Below the pieces are notes generated by a model. That model was not told where the DNA came from. It did no database searches and saw only the letters and a list, made by a program, of their open reading frames with translations. Shown here one piece after another: positions 1-8,535 of a DNA stretch of 64,000 bases (positions are counted from its first letter, which is position 1; each line of letters begins with the position of its first letter). The translations under genes and the position numbers were made by a program. The stretch is taken from positions 48,501 to 112,500 of the forward strand of contig NZ_KB905470.1 in assembly GCF_000381365.1 (NCBI RefSeq), in the 5' to 3' direction. The DNA is from Bacteroides salyersiae WAL 10018 = DSM 18765 = JCM 12988. GTDB lineage: Bacteria; Bacteroidota; Bacteroidia; Bacteroidales; Bacteroidaceae.

Positions 1-809
1 AAGGGAAAGGCAGTCGTTTCACAGTTGAAATTTCTATGCAGGAAGCTGAAGAACAGCTTGGATATACAAGCAATACACCTGTTTATCATAACAATAAATT
101 CCATGATGTTGTCGCCATTGACAATGATGAGGTATTACTTCTAATGCTGAAAGAGATGTATTCCCAAGAAGGAATACACTGCGACACTTGCACCGATGCT
201 GCGGCACTGATGGAAATGATACGCCAGAAAGAATACAGCCTGTTGCTGACAGACTTGAATATGCCTGGTATAAACGGTTTCGAATTGCTGGAACTGTTGC
301 GTTCGTCCAACGTGGGCAATTCACCAACAATCCCGGTGGTTGTGGCAACCGCTTCGGGCAGTTGTAACAAAGGGGAACTATTGGCAAAAGGCTTTGCCGG
401 ATGCCTGTTCAAGCCGTTCTCCATATCGGAACTGATGGAGGTTTCCGACAGGTGTGCCATAAAAGCGACACCGGACGGGAAACCGGACTTTTCCGCCTTA
501 TTGTCCTATGGCAATGAAGCCGTCATGCTGGAAAAGTTGATAACTGAAACAGAAAAGGAAATGCAGGCGGTACGGGATGCAGCAAAAGAAAAAGACCTGC
601 AAAAGCTGGATTCCCTGATCCACCACCTGCGCAGTTCGTGGGAGGTGCTCCGTGCCGACCAACCGCTGAATGTACTTTACGGATTGCTTCGTGGCGATGC
701 TCTCCCGGATGGTGAAGCGTTAAGCCATGCCGTGACTGCTGTGCTGGATAAGGGAGTGGAAATAATACGGTTGGCAGAAGAGGAAAGGAGAAAATACGAA
801 GATGGATAA
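1..809 (+). CDS. rteA: RteA, hybrid sensor kinase (C-terminal part)
   Basis: The reading frame is open from base 3, so the start lies outside the window. The first residues (GKGSRFTVEI) are the typical end of a histidine-kinase ATPase domain, so the internal ATG at 36 is not the real start. A receiver domain follows, with the phospho-acceptor Asp in LLLTDLNMPG (residue 73 counted from base 36) and the conserved Lys in LFKPF. A histidine phosphotransfer domain comes last (IHHLRSS). In CTnDOT, RteA senses tetracycline-related induction and passes phosphate to RteB. It overlaps rteB by 8 bp, as expected for one operon. The identification rests on the architecture and on rteB and rteC next to it. 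Confidence 0.9.
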   Translation, partial: GKGSRFTVEISMQEAEEQLGYTSNTPVYHNNKFHDVVAIDNDEVLLLMLKEMYSQEGIHCDTCTDAAALMEMIRQKEYSLLLTDLNMPGINGFELLELLRSSNVGNSPTIPVVVATASGSCNKGELLAKGFAGCLFKPFSISELMEVSDRCAIKATPDGKPDFSALLSYGNEAVMLEKLITETEKEMQAVRDAAKEKDLQKLDSLIHHLRSSWEVLRADQPLNVLYGLLRGDALPDGEALSHAVTAVLDKGVEIIRLAEEERRKYEDG

Positions 810-2124
810 GACAAAAATAATTGTGGTGGAAGACAACATCGTGTATTGCGAATATGTCTGCAATATGCTGTCACGGGAGGGCTACCGCAATATGAAGGCT
901 TACCACCTCTCAACCGCGAAGAAACATCTGCAACAGGCAACAGATAATGATATCGTGGTTGCCGACCTGCGTCTGCCTGACGGCAGTGGCATAGACCTTT
1001 TGTGCTGGATGCGAAAGGAGGGAAAGATGCAGCCCTTCATCATTATGACCGACTACGCCGAAGTTAATACCGCCGTGGAAAGCATGAAACTCGGCTCGAT
1101 AGACTATATTCCCAAACAGCTTGTGGAGGATAAACTTGTCCCCCTGATCCGTTCCATACTGAAAGAACGTCAGGCAGGACAACGCCGTATGCCTGTATTC
1201 GCCCGTGAAGGTTCCGCTTTTCAGAAAATCATGCACCGGATAAGGCTGGTAGCCGCCACCGACATGAGCGTGATGATATTTGGTGAGAACGGCACGGGTA
1301 AGGAGCATATTGCCCATCTGTTGCATGACAAGAGCAAACGTGCAGGCAAGCCATTTGTGGCGGTGGACTGCGGTTCACTCTCCAAAGAGCTTGCACCGTC
1401 GGCTTTCTTCGGACACGTCAAGGGAGCGTTTACAGGTGCGGACAATGCCAAGAAAGGATATTTCCATGAGGCGGAAGGCGGCACGCTTTTTCTGGACGAG
1501 GTAGGAAACCTCGCGTTGGAAACCCAACAGATGTTGCTCCGCGCCATACAGGAGAGGCGGTATCGCCCGGTCGGAGACAAGGCAGACCGGAATTTCAATG
1601 TCCGCATCATCGCTGCTACCAATGAAGATTTGGAAGTAGCGGTGAATGAAAAGCGTTTTCGGCAGGATCTTCTGTACCGCCTGCACGACTTCGGGATAAC
1701 CGTTCCTCCGTTGCGTGACTGTCAGGAAGACATCATGCCGCTGGCAGAGTTCTTCCGTGATATGGCAAACAGAGAGCTGGAGTGTAGCGTGAGCGGGTTC
1801 AGTTCCGAAGCACGTAAAGCGTTGCTGACACACGCATGGCCGGGCAACGTGCGGGAACTTCGGCAGAAAGTTATGGGTGCTGTATTGCAGGCGCAGGAAG
1901 GTGTTGTCATGAAAGAGCATCTGGAACTTGCCGTGACGAAACCGACCTCTACTGTCAGCTTCGCCTTGCGCAATGACGCGGAGGATAAGGAGCGGATATT
2001 GCGTGCGTTGAAACAGGCAAACGGCAACCGGAGTGTCGCCGCAGAACTGCTCGGCATAGGCAGGACAACACTATACAGCAAACTTGAAGAGTATGGACTT
2101 AAATATAAATTCAAGCAATCATAG
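802..2124 (+). CDS. rteB: RteB, sigma-54-dependent response regulator
   Basis: This 440-residue NtrC-type activator has three parts. The receiver has its phospho-acceptor at Asp55 (VADLRLPDGSG). The AAA+ domain has a Walker A motif (GENGTGKE), the sigma-54 contact loop GAFTGA, and a Walker B motif (GTLFLDEVGNL). The C-terminal Fis-type helix-turn-helix contains AAELLGIGRTTLY. The GAFTGA loop is intact, so it should act on sigma-54 RNA polymerase. In CTnDOT, RteB turns on rteC and so commits the element to excision and transfer. The start codon overlaps the end of rteA. A closely similar chromosomal regulator lies at 54,499-55,896. Confidence 0.95.
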   Translation: MDKTKIIVVEDNIVYCEYVCNMLSREGYRNMKAYHLSTAKKHLQQATDNDIVVADLRLPDGSGIDLLCWMRKEGKMQPFIIMTDYAEVNTAVESMKLGSIDYIPKQLVEDKLVPLIRSILKERQAGQRRMPVFAREGSAFQKIMHRIRLVAATDMSVMIFGENGTGKEHIAHLLHDKSKRAGKPFVAVDCGSLSKELAPSAFFGHVKGAFTGADNAKKGYFHEAEGGTLFLDEVGNLALETQQMLLRAIQERRYRPVGDKADRNFNVRIIAATNEDLEVAVNEKRFRQDLLYRLHDFGITVPPLRDCQEDIMPLAEFFRDMANRELECSVSGFSSEARKALLTHAWPGNVRELRQKVMGAVLQAQEGVVMKEHLELAVTKPTSTVSFALRNDAEDKERILRALKQANGNRSVAAELLGIGRTTLYSKLEEYGLKYKFKQS

Positions 2125-2146
2125 CCCGTAATTCACTGAATTTGGC

Positions 2147-2154
2147 TATCTTTG
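2147..2154 (+). promoter_or_regulatory. Possible Bacteroides -7 promoter element after rteB
   Basis: TATCTTTG matches the Bacteroidetes -7 box TAnnTTTG. No clear TTTG box lies 19 bp upstream. If used, it would start a leader of about 240 nt that contains the hairpin at 2228-2348 ahead of the RibD-like gene. Confidence 0.35.
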
Positions 2155-2227
2155 CATAACATTTGAGAAAAACGGCGATTGGCAGGAGCTTTTCGCCGCC
2201 AACATATAGGATAAGACCGCAAGGCGT

Positions 2228-2348
2228 TTCAAGCGAAAATCTGGTAAATTGGAACTACGGAGACGATTGCGTGATGCTTATGCTATGCTTACGCATAGCG
2301 TGCATTCACGTACTCTCCGTAAAGGCTTTACCAGAGCCATCGCTTGAA
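2228..2348 (+). promoter_or_regulatory. Long nested hairpin in the leader of the RibD-like gene
   Basis: Five complementary blocks nest inside one another: TTCAAGCG (2228-2235) with CGCTTGAA (2341-2348); CTGGTAAA (2241-2248) with TTTACCAG (2327-2334); ACGGAGA (2257-2263) with TCTCCGT (2314-2320); CGTGA (2270-2274) with TCACG (2306-2310); and GCTATGC (2282-2288) with GCATAGC (2293-2299). The RNA would fold into a single interrupted stem about 120 nt long. There is no U-run directly after it, so it is not a simple terminator. A structured leader, a small RNA or a recombination site are all possible. Confidence 0.6.
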
Positions 2349-2403
2349 GGTAGTGTGAATTGCACGCTACTTTTTTACCCTTGCCTAACGAAAGGAAACG
2401 ATT

Positions 2404-2826
2404 ATGGGTAAAGTTCAGATTCTCGCCGTACTGACGATGGACGGATGTCTTTCTTCAGAGTTATATGATAAAGCACATCAGGATTTGTGCCTTGACCGTT
2501 GCGGTCTTGATGAAATCAGGAAGAAAGCCCTTTACCGTGTGACACCGGACTATTCCATTTCAATGCTGCACGAATGGAGAAAAGACGGCACAAACATCCG
2601 TTACCTCGCGGAAGCCACACTGGATACGGCAGATTATATAAACGGACTACTGCGTATGCACGCTGTGGATGAAATCATACTATACACCGTTCCTTTCATA
2701 TCCGGAAGCGGACGACATTTTTTTAAGTCGGCTCTGCCAGAGCAACACTGGACGCTTTCCTCCTTGAAAAGCTATTCCAACGGTGTATGTCGCATTATCT
2801 ATATCCTTGATAAAAAAGCAAGATAG
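2404..2826 (+). CDS. RibD C-terminal-like reductase domain protein
   Basis: This 140-residue protein resembles the RibD C-terminal/dihydrofolate-reductase fold. It begins with a strand followed by MDGCLSSEL (compare the SLDGki start of the family) and later has VDEIILYTVPFISGSGRHFF, the usual DEI..Y..P...G.G..F signature. It is short for the family (usually about 170-230 residues), and the central part with the nucleotide-binding loops looks reduced. AAAGGAAACG just upstream can serve as ribosome-binding site. It sits between rteB and rteC behind a large hairpin. The substrate is unknown. Confidence 0.55.
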   Translation: MGKVQILAVLTMDGCLSSELYDKAHQDLCLDRCGLDEIRKKALYRVTPDYSISMLHEWRKDGTNIRYLAEATLDTADYINGLLRMHAVDEIILYTVPFISGSGRHFFKSALPEQHWTLSSLKSYSNGVCRIIYILDKKAR

Positions 2827-3064
2827 CCAAAATGTGCGGCAAGCATACATTTCTATTTTCAGGAATAGAATAAATGTTCTGATTACAAACAATTTAAGTC
2901 GGAGATAATTTGTCCTTGTGAAAAAATATTGAATTTTATACCTCTGAAATCCAGTACTTTGTAAAATTGAGTGTTGGATTTTTTATTTTCTGCCGCGTTT
3001 TTTGCCAATTATATTCATGTGCGCACGCAGAAAACAAAGTGTAATTTTCAAAATTGACAGAACC

Positions 3065-3670
3065 ATGAATTATTTCTTGCTGGCGGAAACCGACTTTTTC
3101 CGCCTGATAAACGAAGCCGGTGACTGCAATATGGAAACGGCATACACGGCTTTTGCCACCCAAGTGATCGAACTGTGTAACGGTAGCATGGACGCGAACC
3201 TTACCGTCATCGCGCTTGCCTACATCGAAATCGAGTTGCAGCACCATCCCGTGCGCAACCTGTCAGAAGAAAAGAGAGAGATTGCCGCCTATGTCAGCAA
3301 GGCCCTGTCTTTCGTGAGGAAGATGCAGAAATTCCTTGCCACGCCCCAAGTGCCGCCACTGATATCCGCCAACAACACAACAGAAACCGCCACCAGCCTC
3401 CTGCAATGGACGGGCAATGCCATCGACCTCGTGGAACTTATCTACGGCATCGACGAGATGGGCTGCATCAACAACGGCAACATGCCGCTCAAACAGCTTG
3501 CCCCGCTCCTTTACAAGATATTCGGGGTTGAGTCGAAGGACTGCTACCGTTTCTACACCGATATCAAACGCCGGAAGAACGAAAGCCGCACCTACTTCCT
3601 TGACAGAATGCAGGAGAAATTGAACGAGAGGATGCTGCGCGATGATGAGTTGGATCGTATGAGGAGATAA
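3065..3670 (+). CDS. rteC: RteC, activator of excision genes
   Basis: The protein belongs to the RteC family, small DNA-binding proteins of Bacteroides conjugative transposons. In CTnDOT, RteC is made under RteB control and activates the promoter of the excision genes. I chose the ATG at 3065 (MNYFLLAETDFF) rather than the upstream ATG at 3002, because the extra 21 residues are rich in basic residues and look unlike the family; that choice is an inference. This gives 201 residues. The C-terminal half (FYTDIKRRKNESRTYFLDRM) carries the basic segment expected for DNA contact. The usual targets, xis2c, xis2d and exc, are not found downstream in this window. Confidence 0.88.
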   Translation: MNYFLLAETDFFRLINEAGDCNMETAYTAFATQVIELCNGSMDANLTVIALAYIEIELQHHPVRNLSEEKREIAAYVSKALSFVRKMQKFLATPQVPPLISANNTTETATSLLQWTGNAIDLVELIYGIDEMGCINNGNMPLKQLAPLLYKIFGVESKDCYRFYTDIKRRKNESRTYFLDRMQEKLNERMLRDDELDRMRR

Positions 3671-3714
3671 AAAACAAATTCATTAGAATAAATCACATCA
3701 ATTCAATTCATTAT

Positions 3715-3745
3715 TTTGTTATATTAGAAAAAGATATTAACTTTG
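3715..3745 (+). promoter_or_regulatory. Bacteroides-type promoter for the Panacea cassette
   Basis: TTTG (3715-3718) and TAACTTTG (3738-3745) are separated by exactly 19 bp, an exact match to the Bacteroidetes -33/-7 consensus. Transcription would start near 3752, about 20 nt before the ATG at 3774. Confidence 0.7.
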
Positions 3746-3773
3746 CATTGAAATTGATATAGTCATAATTCAG

Positions 3774-4253
3774 ATGAACTCAATACACGATATAACAGAC
3801 TACATTATCTTACGAGTAAAATCGGAAGATAGATTTGCGTCTTTAATAAATTTAAAGTTGCAGAAGTTATTGTATTATGTTCAAGCATGGTCTTATGGTA
3901 TCAATAAAAAACCTATGTTTGACGGCGAGTTTGAAGCATGGATTCATGGTCCGGTAAATCGAGAAATCTACAATCGATTTAATTCTACAAAATATCTCTA
4001 TTCAGAAATCAATATTGATGATTGCATGAATCACAATGTGAGTTTATCATCAGAAGACGCTGAATTCATTGACTTTATATTGGAGAATTATCTTAAATAT
4101 AGCGGTGCTGAATTAGAACGATTGTCCCACAATGAGATGCCTTGGATTGAAACACGTGGAGATTTAAATGTAAATGAGCGTTGTGACAAGGTTATTACTC
4201 CAGAACTAATGATTGAGTATTATGGGAAAAAATGGGAAACTATTAAATCTTAA
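3774..4253 (+). CDS. Panacea-domain (DUF4065, SocA-like) antitoxin
   Basis: This 159-residue protein has the Panacea/DUF4065 pattern: an N-terminal LINLKLQKLLYYVQAWSYG, then GEFEAWIHGPVNREIYNRF, then a C-terminal helix pair ending in YYGKKWE. Proteins of this family (SocA, GepA-like) act as antitoxins that neutralise many unrelated toxins encoded next to them. The next gene overlaps its end by 32 bp, the usual arrangement of a toxin-antitoxin pair. It has its own consensus promoter, and the AT-rich base composition differs sharply from the tra genes, suggesting separate acquisition. Confidence is high for the family and moderate for the antitoxin role here. Confidence 0.8.
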   Translation: MNSIHDITDYIILRVKSEDRFASLINLKLQKLLYYVQAWSYGINKKPMFDGEFEAWIHGPVNREIYNRFNSTKYLYSEINIDDCMNHNVSLSSEDAEFIDFILENYLKYSGAELERLSHNEMPWIETRGDLNVNERCDKVITPELMIEYYGKKWETIKS

Positions 4254-4977
4254 TTCAGATTCTCCTAAATACGGAAACAAATCATTAGTTACCAAAGAAC
4301 AAGAAAATGAGTTAAAGAGAAGGAAGATAACTTTTTCCTTCTCTTACTTTAAGCAGATACCTAATTTTCAGATTGGAGAGTGTTCTAAGGGATGGCATAT
4401 TGGGCTTCTTGAAAGATTAGGTGCTTTGGGTACTATGACACCGCAAGAAGTATTAGAAGAAAATAGAGGTAGTATTGCATTAAGATGTCATCCAATAGAT
4501 TGGAGTGCTAAAAACATTCCTATTCAACGAAAAGATTTAGATTGGCTACCAAAAGAAATATTGGACAATGAGACAGATTTTCCAATAATGCAATTTTCGA
4601 TAACAAAAAGTACGGGGCGTATTGTAGGTTATTTTGATCGGGATTCTTCTATATTTCACATAGTATTATTAGATCCTGAACATAATATACAACCGGCAAA
4701 GAAAACTAATTATCAAATACAACCAACTACAAAAGGGTTATCTCAATATGATGATTTATTAAATAAGTTGGAACGAATTAAAAGTATCGTATCAGATTGT
4801 TCTGATAAAAAGTGCAAATTGCATTCACATATTAGTGTTATAGAAGAATTACATGACAATATTGTTTATATAGGACTTGATAATGACTTCTATAGCACTT
4901 ATCAAGAAATCTTAAAGAAAATTCCATTGCAAAAAATTTTGGAAAACGGAATCTTAGTAAGTATGGATAATGCTTAA
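4222..4977 (+). CDS. Unrecognised partner of the Panacea protein, candidate toxin
   Basis: The ATG at 4222 gives 251 residues. An in-frame TTG at 4213 would add three more but has no better support. I do not recognise the family. The protein appears soluble: it has no signal peptide or obvious membrane segment. Segments that stand out are SKGWHIGLLERLGALGTMT, IALRCHPIDWSAKN, and IVGYFDRDSSIFHIVLLDPE, followed by a C-terminal region with CSDKKCKLHSH that might bind metal. Its role as a toxin is inferred only from its position, overlapping and downstream of a Panacea gene. AT-rich like its partner. Confidence 0.5.
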   Translation: MGKNGKLLNLNSDSPKYGNKSLVTKEQENELKRRKITFSFSYFKQIPNFQIGECSKGWHIGLLERLGALGTMTPQEVLEENRGSIALRCHPIDWSAKNIPIQRKDLDWLPKEILDNETDFPIMQFSITKSTGRIVGYFDRDSSIFHIVLLDPEHNIQPAKKTNYQIQPTTKGLSQYDDLLNKLERIKSIVSDCSDKKCKLHSHISVIEELHDNIVYIGLDNDFYSTYQEILKKIPLQKILENGILVSMDNA

Positions 4978-4983
4978 GTTCTA

Positions 4984-5026
4984 AAAAAATGAAGAAAGGT
5001 TTATGGTAAGCCTTTCTTCATTTTTT
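4984..5026. terminator. Bidirectional terminator between Panacea cassette and mobC
   Basis: A perfect stem (AAAAAATGAAGAAAGG at 4984-4999 with CCTTTCTTCATTTTTT at 5011-5026) has an 11-nt loop and A/T runs on both sides. It can end the cassette on the plus strand and mobC, whose stop codon is at 5030, on the minus strand. Confidence 0.85.
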
Positions 5027-5029
5027 TAT

Positions 5030-6118
5030 TTACTTCTGCTGCAACAGATATTTCAGGTTATCATCGCCCGCGATGCGCTCCAGTTCCTCCTGCACAATCT
5101 GCTTCACCTCTTCCTTGATACGCCGGTAGTTCGCCTGCACCGTTTCTTTCATGCGGTCGTTGCCGTCCTCGTCCGTGAAATCGGTAATGACCGGAATTTT
5201 CTTGTAGGCACGTTCCTCCCGCTTCACCTTCTCGGCATCCACCACAATCTCGCAGTGAAAAATTTTCTGTTCGATACGTTCGTTGAAGTTGTCGGACACC
5301 GAACCGACAAACATTCCCTGCGTCAGACCGGAAATCTTGCTCGGCGGAATGAGCGCATCCATCTGCGTGTTGATGGAGGTGGAAACATCCTGCCGGTTGA
5401 TGGAGATAGACTGCCGTTTCTGCAACACCTTACCGAACCGTTCCGATAGTGTCTTTGCCGTTTCACCTACCACCTGCCCGGAGAAAATGTTACCGACCGT
5501 ATTCATCACCACTTTCGCCTCCTTATCACCGTAGTCGCGCACCAGCTGGCTGAAATCCTGAAATCCCAGACACACGGCAACCTTGTTGCTTCGGGCGGTG
5601 GCTATAAGGTTGTCCAACCCCTTGAAGTATATCGTGGGCAGCTCGTCGATGATGACCGATGACTTCAGCATTCCCTTCTTGTTGATGAGTTTCACGATAC
5701 GGGAGTTATACAATCCGAGAGCCGCCCCGTAGATGTTCTGACGGTCGGGATTGTTGCCCACGCATAGGATTTTCGGCTCTTCGGGATTGTTGATGTCCAG
5801 CGTAAACTCGCTGTCCGACATCACCCAATAGAGCTGCGGGGAAATCATCCTCGAAAGCGGGATTTTCGCCGACGCTATCTGCCCCATGAGCTGCTCCGCA
5901 GCCCCTCCGAGCCAAGCATCCATGAACGGGGAAAGGTAGTTTTCCAGCTCCGGGTAAGAGGTCAGTATCGGGAAAATATCCTCGTAGCGGCGGTTCAAAA
6001 ACTCGATGGCATGGGGAAACGTGCAATACTTCCCGTTCTGATAGATTTTGAGATACCAGATAATGCTGGCAAACAAAATGATAGGTGACTCCACGAAGAA
6101 GTCGCCCTGCTTTTGCAC
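5030..6118 (-). CDS. mobC: MobC coupling protein, second exon
   Basis: This is the C-terminal 362 residues of MobC, the VirD4/TraG-type coupling ATPase that links the relaxase-DNA complex to the secretion channel. It starts at the intron boundary (GTG CAA AAG, read as VQKQGDFF) and has no start codon of its own. It contains the Walker B region SSVIIDELPTIYF and the FQDFSQL segment of the motor domain. The open frame that runs from 6307 into this exon includes about 190 bp of intron RNA and is not a natural protein. Joined to exon 1 (8536-9456) the product is 669 residues, with the frame kept exactly. Confidence 0.9.
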   Translation of the reverse strand: MQKQGDFFVESPIILFASIIWYLKIYQNGKYCTFPHAIEFLNRRYEDIFPILTSYPELENYLSPFMDAWLGGAAEQLMGQIASAKIPLSRMISPQLYWVMSDSEFTLDINNPEEPKILCVGNNPDRQNIYGAALGLYNSRIVKLINKKGMLKSSVIIDELPTIYFKGLDNLIATARSNKVAVCLGFQDFSQLVRDYGDKEAKVVMNTVGNIFSGQVVGETAKTLSERFGKVLQKRQSISINRQDVSTSINTQMDALIPPSKISGLTQGMFVGSVSDNFNERIEQKIFHCEIVVDAEKVKREERAYKKIPVITDFTDEDGNDRMKETVQANYRRIKEEVKQIVQEELERIAGDDNLKYLLQQK

Positions 6119-6159
6119 ATCGGGTAAGTCAAGGGCATTGCTGCCCCCTTCTCCCCTAA

Positions 6160-6193
6160 GAACCGTACGTGAGAGTTTCCCCTCATACGGCTC
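6160..6193 (-). ncRNA. Group II intron domain V
   Basis: The 34-nt hairpin has the standard form of domain V, the catalytic heart of the ribozyme. Stem GAGCCGTATGAG pairs with CTCACGTACGGTTC around a GGAAAC-type loop, with the usual bulge. Confidence 0.85.
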
Positions 6194-6239
6194 AAGCAAC
6201 TCAATATTTCTATTTGTTGTTAGAAATCGGCTCATACTT

Positions 6240-7892
6240 TCAACATTTTCGTTTATTTCGCTTGTAGCAGTTGTTGTGGACAAGTTGCCGTACAATCGAA
6301 CCACCAACAGATATTTCGTTGACGTTCCATGCTTTTGTACAGTCTATTTCCTTGCCACATAACGGACAAATCCGGTTCTGCTTGTTCCATAAATATAAGA
6401 GAGACTTACGTCCTTTGAGAGATTCCAGCATTTGTTGCTCCTTACGCTGAGAGAAATAATCATCGTATTCCGGGTCAAAAGGATTTGCCTCTCCCTTGAC
6501 TTGCTTGTACGGAGTATAATGTATATCCGACAATCTTTTAAGGGTCAGGTAGTTCACTTTCATACTTTTCGTTTCATATTTCCACGCAAACGTCCATTTG
6601 CGTCCCCGAATTTCATGCCAATACCTGTCTGCGACCCAAGACTTGCGTTTCTTAGGGTGACGACGTAAGGCCCATTTCTTCGTGAGATTATAAATGTGGT
6701 AGTCGCAACCATGAAAAGCATCGGTCGATGCACCATATCGGTAATAGTTACCCCATCCTGTGATTACAGGATTGAGCATTCGTATCAGCGATTCCTGCTT
6801 ACACATCTTATGTCCTTTGACTATGTCACTGATTTTTGCCCTAAAGCGTTTCTGTGCGTCTTTGGACGGAGATGTGTATAGCTTTTTGCCGAACTTCCTT
6901 ACATTGAAACCCAAGAAATCAAATCCGTCATATATGTTCGTAATAGTAGTTTTCTCTTCGGATAAGGTAAGACCTCTTTCTTTGAGAAATTCTATCACTA
7001 TTGGTTTGACTTCGTTTTCCAATAGTTCCTTATCTCGGCCTGTGATTATAAAGTCGTCAGCATAGCGAATAAGATTTACCTTGTAATGGAATGTCTTGTT
7101 GTTACGCCATAGTCTTTTGAATCTTTTAGCCAAGAGCGGCTGAAGCCCGTCAAGTACCATGTTTGCAAGTGTCGGTGATATGATACCTCCTTGTGGCGTA
7201 CCCTCTTCTGTCGGGAATAGTTTTCCGTTGAACACAGCTCCACATTTCAACCATTTTCTGAGTATTGTCTTATCCATAGGGATATTCTCAATGAGCCAGT
7301 CGTGGCTGATGTGGTCGAAACAGCCTTTTATATCTCCCTCCAAAATCCATTCGGGAGAATGTTGGCGGTTTAAAACCGTATCAATCTGACGGATTGCGTC
7401 CATTGTCCTGCGCTTCTTTCGGAAGCCGTAGGAGAAACGGTCGCCTGTCGTTTCGGCTATCGGTTCCAATGCCATGAGATATAAAGCCTGCATCGCCCTG
7501 TCTTTCATGGTCGGTATTCCCAACGGTCGGAGTTTACCGTTCTTTTTCTTGATGTGAACCCTACGGAGTGGCTGCGGATTGTAGCCACGGCGTTTCAGTT
7601 CACTGATTGCTTTGTACTTGCGCTTGGGAGAGTCCCAAAGCTGTTTATCTACTCCAGACGTTTTCTTCCCTTTGTTGGAAGTAACCCTCTTTACAGCCAA
7701 TGCCTTGGCGTAAAAAGAGTGAGTGAGCATCCATTGCAAGGCTTTCACCTTGTTATGTCTGCCTTCTTTCTGAGCCTTTACAATACGCGCTTGAAGCTTT
7801 CGGACATAGGCTTCGCACTTGGACCAGTTCATACCGTCCCAAGTCAGATTCCTGTTGTCAGCAGGCGCACACGATGTCTTAGTTTCGTTCAT
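6240..7892 (-). CDS. ltrA: Group II intron reverse transcriptase/maturase
   Basis: This 550-residue intron-encoded protein contains the reverse-transcriptase fingers and palm (GIPTMKDRAMQALYLMALEP, GDIKGCFDHI, TPQGGIISPTLANMVLD) with the catalytic motif RYADDF near residue 285. A maturase X domain (MLNPVITGWGNYYRY) follows. The C-terminus should be an HNH endonuclease: CPLCG is present, but where the family has a paired His (W.iHHi) this protein has AWNVNEIS, and the final His of LVH.NCH is Tyr. Splicing and reverse transcription look intact, while second-strand cleavage is doubtful. It may therefore rely on host replication for priming. Confidence 0.92.
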   Translation of the reverse strand: MNETKTSCAPADNRNLTWDGMNWSKCEAYVRKLQARIVKAQKEGRHNKVKALQWMLTHSFYAKALAVKRVTSNKGKKTSGVDKQLWDSPKRKYKAISELKRRGYNPQPLRRVHIKKKNGKLRPLGIPTMKDRAMQALYLMALEPIAETTGDRFSYGFRKKRRTMDAIRQIDTVLNRQHSPEWILEGDIKGCFDHISHDWLIENIPMDKTILRKWLKCGAVFNGKLFPTEEGTPQGGIISPTLANMVLDGLQPLLAKRFKRLWRNNKTFHYKVNLIRYADDFIITGRDKELLENEVKPIVIEFLKERGLTLSEEKTTITNIYDGFDFLGFNVRKFGKKLYTSPSKDAQKRFRAKISDIVKGHKMCKQESLIRMLNPVITGWGNYYRYGASTDAFHGCDYHIYNLTKKWALRRHPKKRKSWVADRYWHEIRGRKWTFAWKYETKSMKVNYLTLKRLSDIHYTPYKQVKGEANPFDPEYDDYFSQRKEQQMLESLKGRKSLLYLWNKQNRICPLCGKEIDCTKAWNVNEISVGGSIVRQLVHNNCYKRNKRKC

Positions 7893-8535
7893 TTGCTTTC
7901 CTCCTTTTGAAAGTTCTAAAAGTTATCTTGTAAAGAGTTACCATATACGGAAGTCTGCCCACTTTCGTGTCGGATGATGTTATCCACAATCAGCCCGTGA
8001 TGTCGATTCAATCCGTATCCTCCCCATTACAGGGAGGCGTTCGCTTTCTCCGTTATCTCATACCTGCACCCCTTTCGGCTTGCCTTGCGGTTCGCTTACT
8101 CGCGTTGTTACGAGAGAGATACAGGCTTGCCCTGTTCCACGTAATTGACAAAAGGATAGTTTAGGTTCTGTCAAGTCCACCGGCAGTGCCATGTCCGTGT
8201 AACCCCAACATGGGCAGGGGTTATCCGACTGCTTACCTTTTGGTGAGAGCTAAAGTATCTTCCGCTCCTTCAAACCTCACGATGGCTAAAGACAGTTCAC
8301 TTATGTTAACCATGCTATCCAGCCTCGCCACTCGGCAGTATGATACTAACCGCCCTTGACGTTCCCTCACGGTTCAGTCTTGTCCTTTCGGAGAGTGTAC
8401 TTTGTCCTATAAGCTTGGCACAACCCATCACTGGAGATGCACCTTATAGTAGGCTACCGCTGACGGAACAGCGGGTTAAATCATGCAACTAATATCACTG
8501 TTTAACAATCAATTACGCGACTTTACAGGTCACAC

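Larger units (their letters stand above)
6119..8535 (-). mobile_element. Group II intron inserted in mobC
   Basis: The intron is 2417 bp and lies in the same orientation as mobC, so it can be spliced from its message. It starts with GTGTG (8535 downwards) directly after the TGG codon of exon 1 and ends with ...CCCGAT (6119). Domain V and a domain VI hairpin (GGGCA-GCAA-TGCCC with a bulged A in TTGACTT) sit at the 3' end, and the reverse transcriptase gene lies in domain IV. About 640 nt between 7893 and 8535 hold domains I to III. A possible exon-binding site (8413-8418 on the plus strand) could pair with the last five exon bases; that part is tentative. Confidence 0.9.

Noticed and set aside
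2228..2390. Integron attC-like site: long imperfect palindrome plus GCCTAACG at 2383-2390.
   Set aside because: The stretch outside the palindrome lacks the paired core sites in the required positions, the gene lies on the wrong side, and no integron integrase is present.
6119..6307. Start of the minus-strand frame at 6307 as a separate mobC start.
   Set aside because: These bases are group II intron sequence, including domain V; the real exon begins at 6118.
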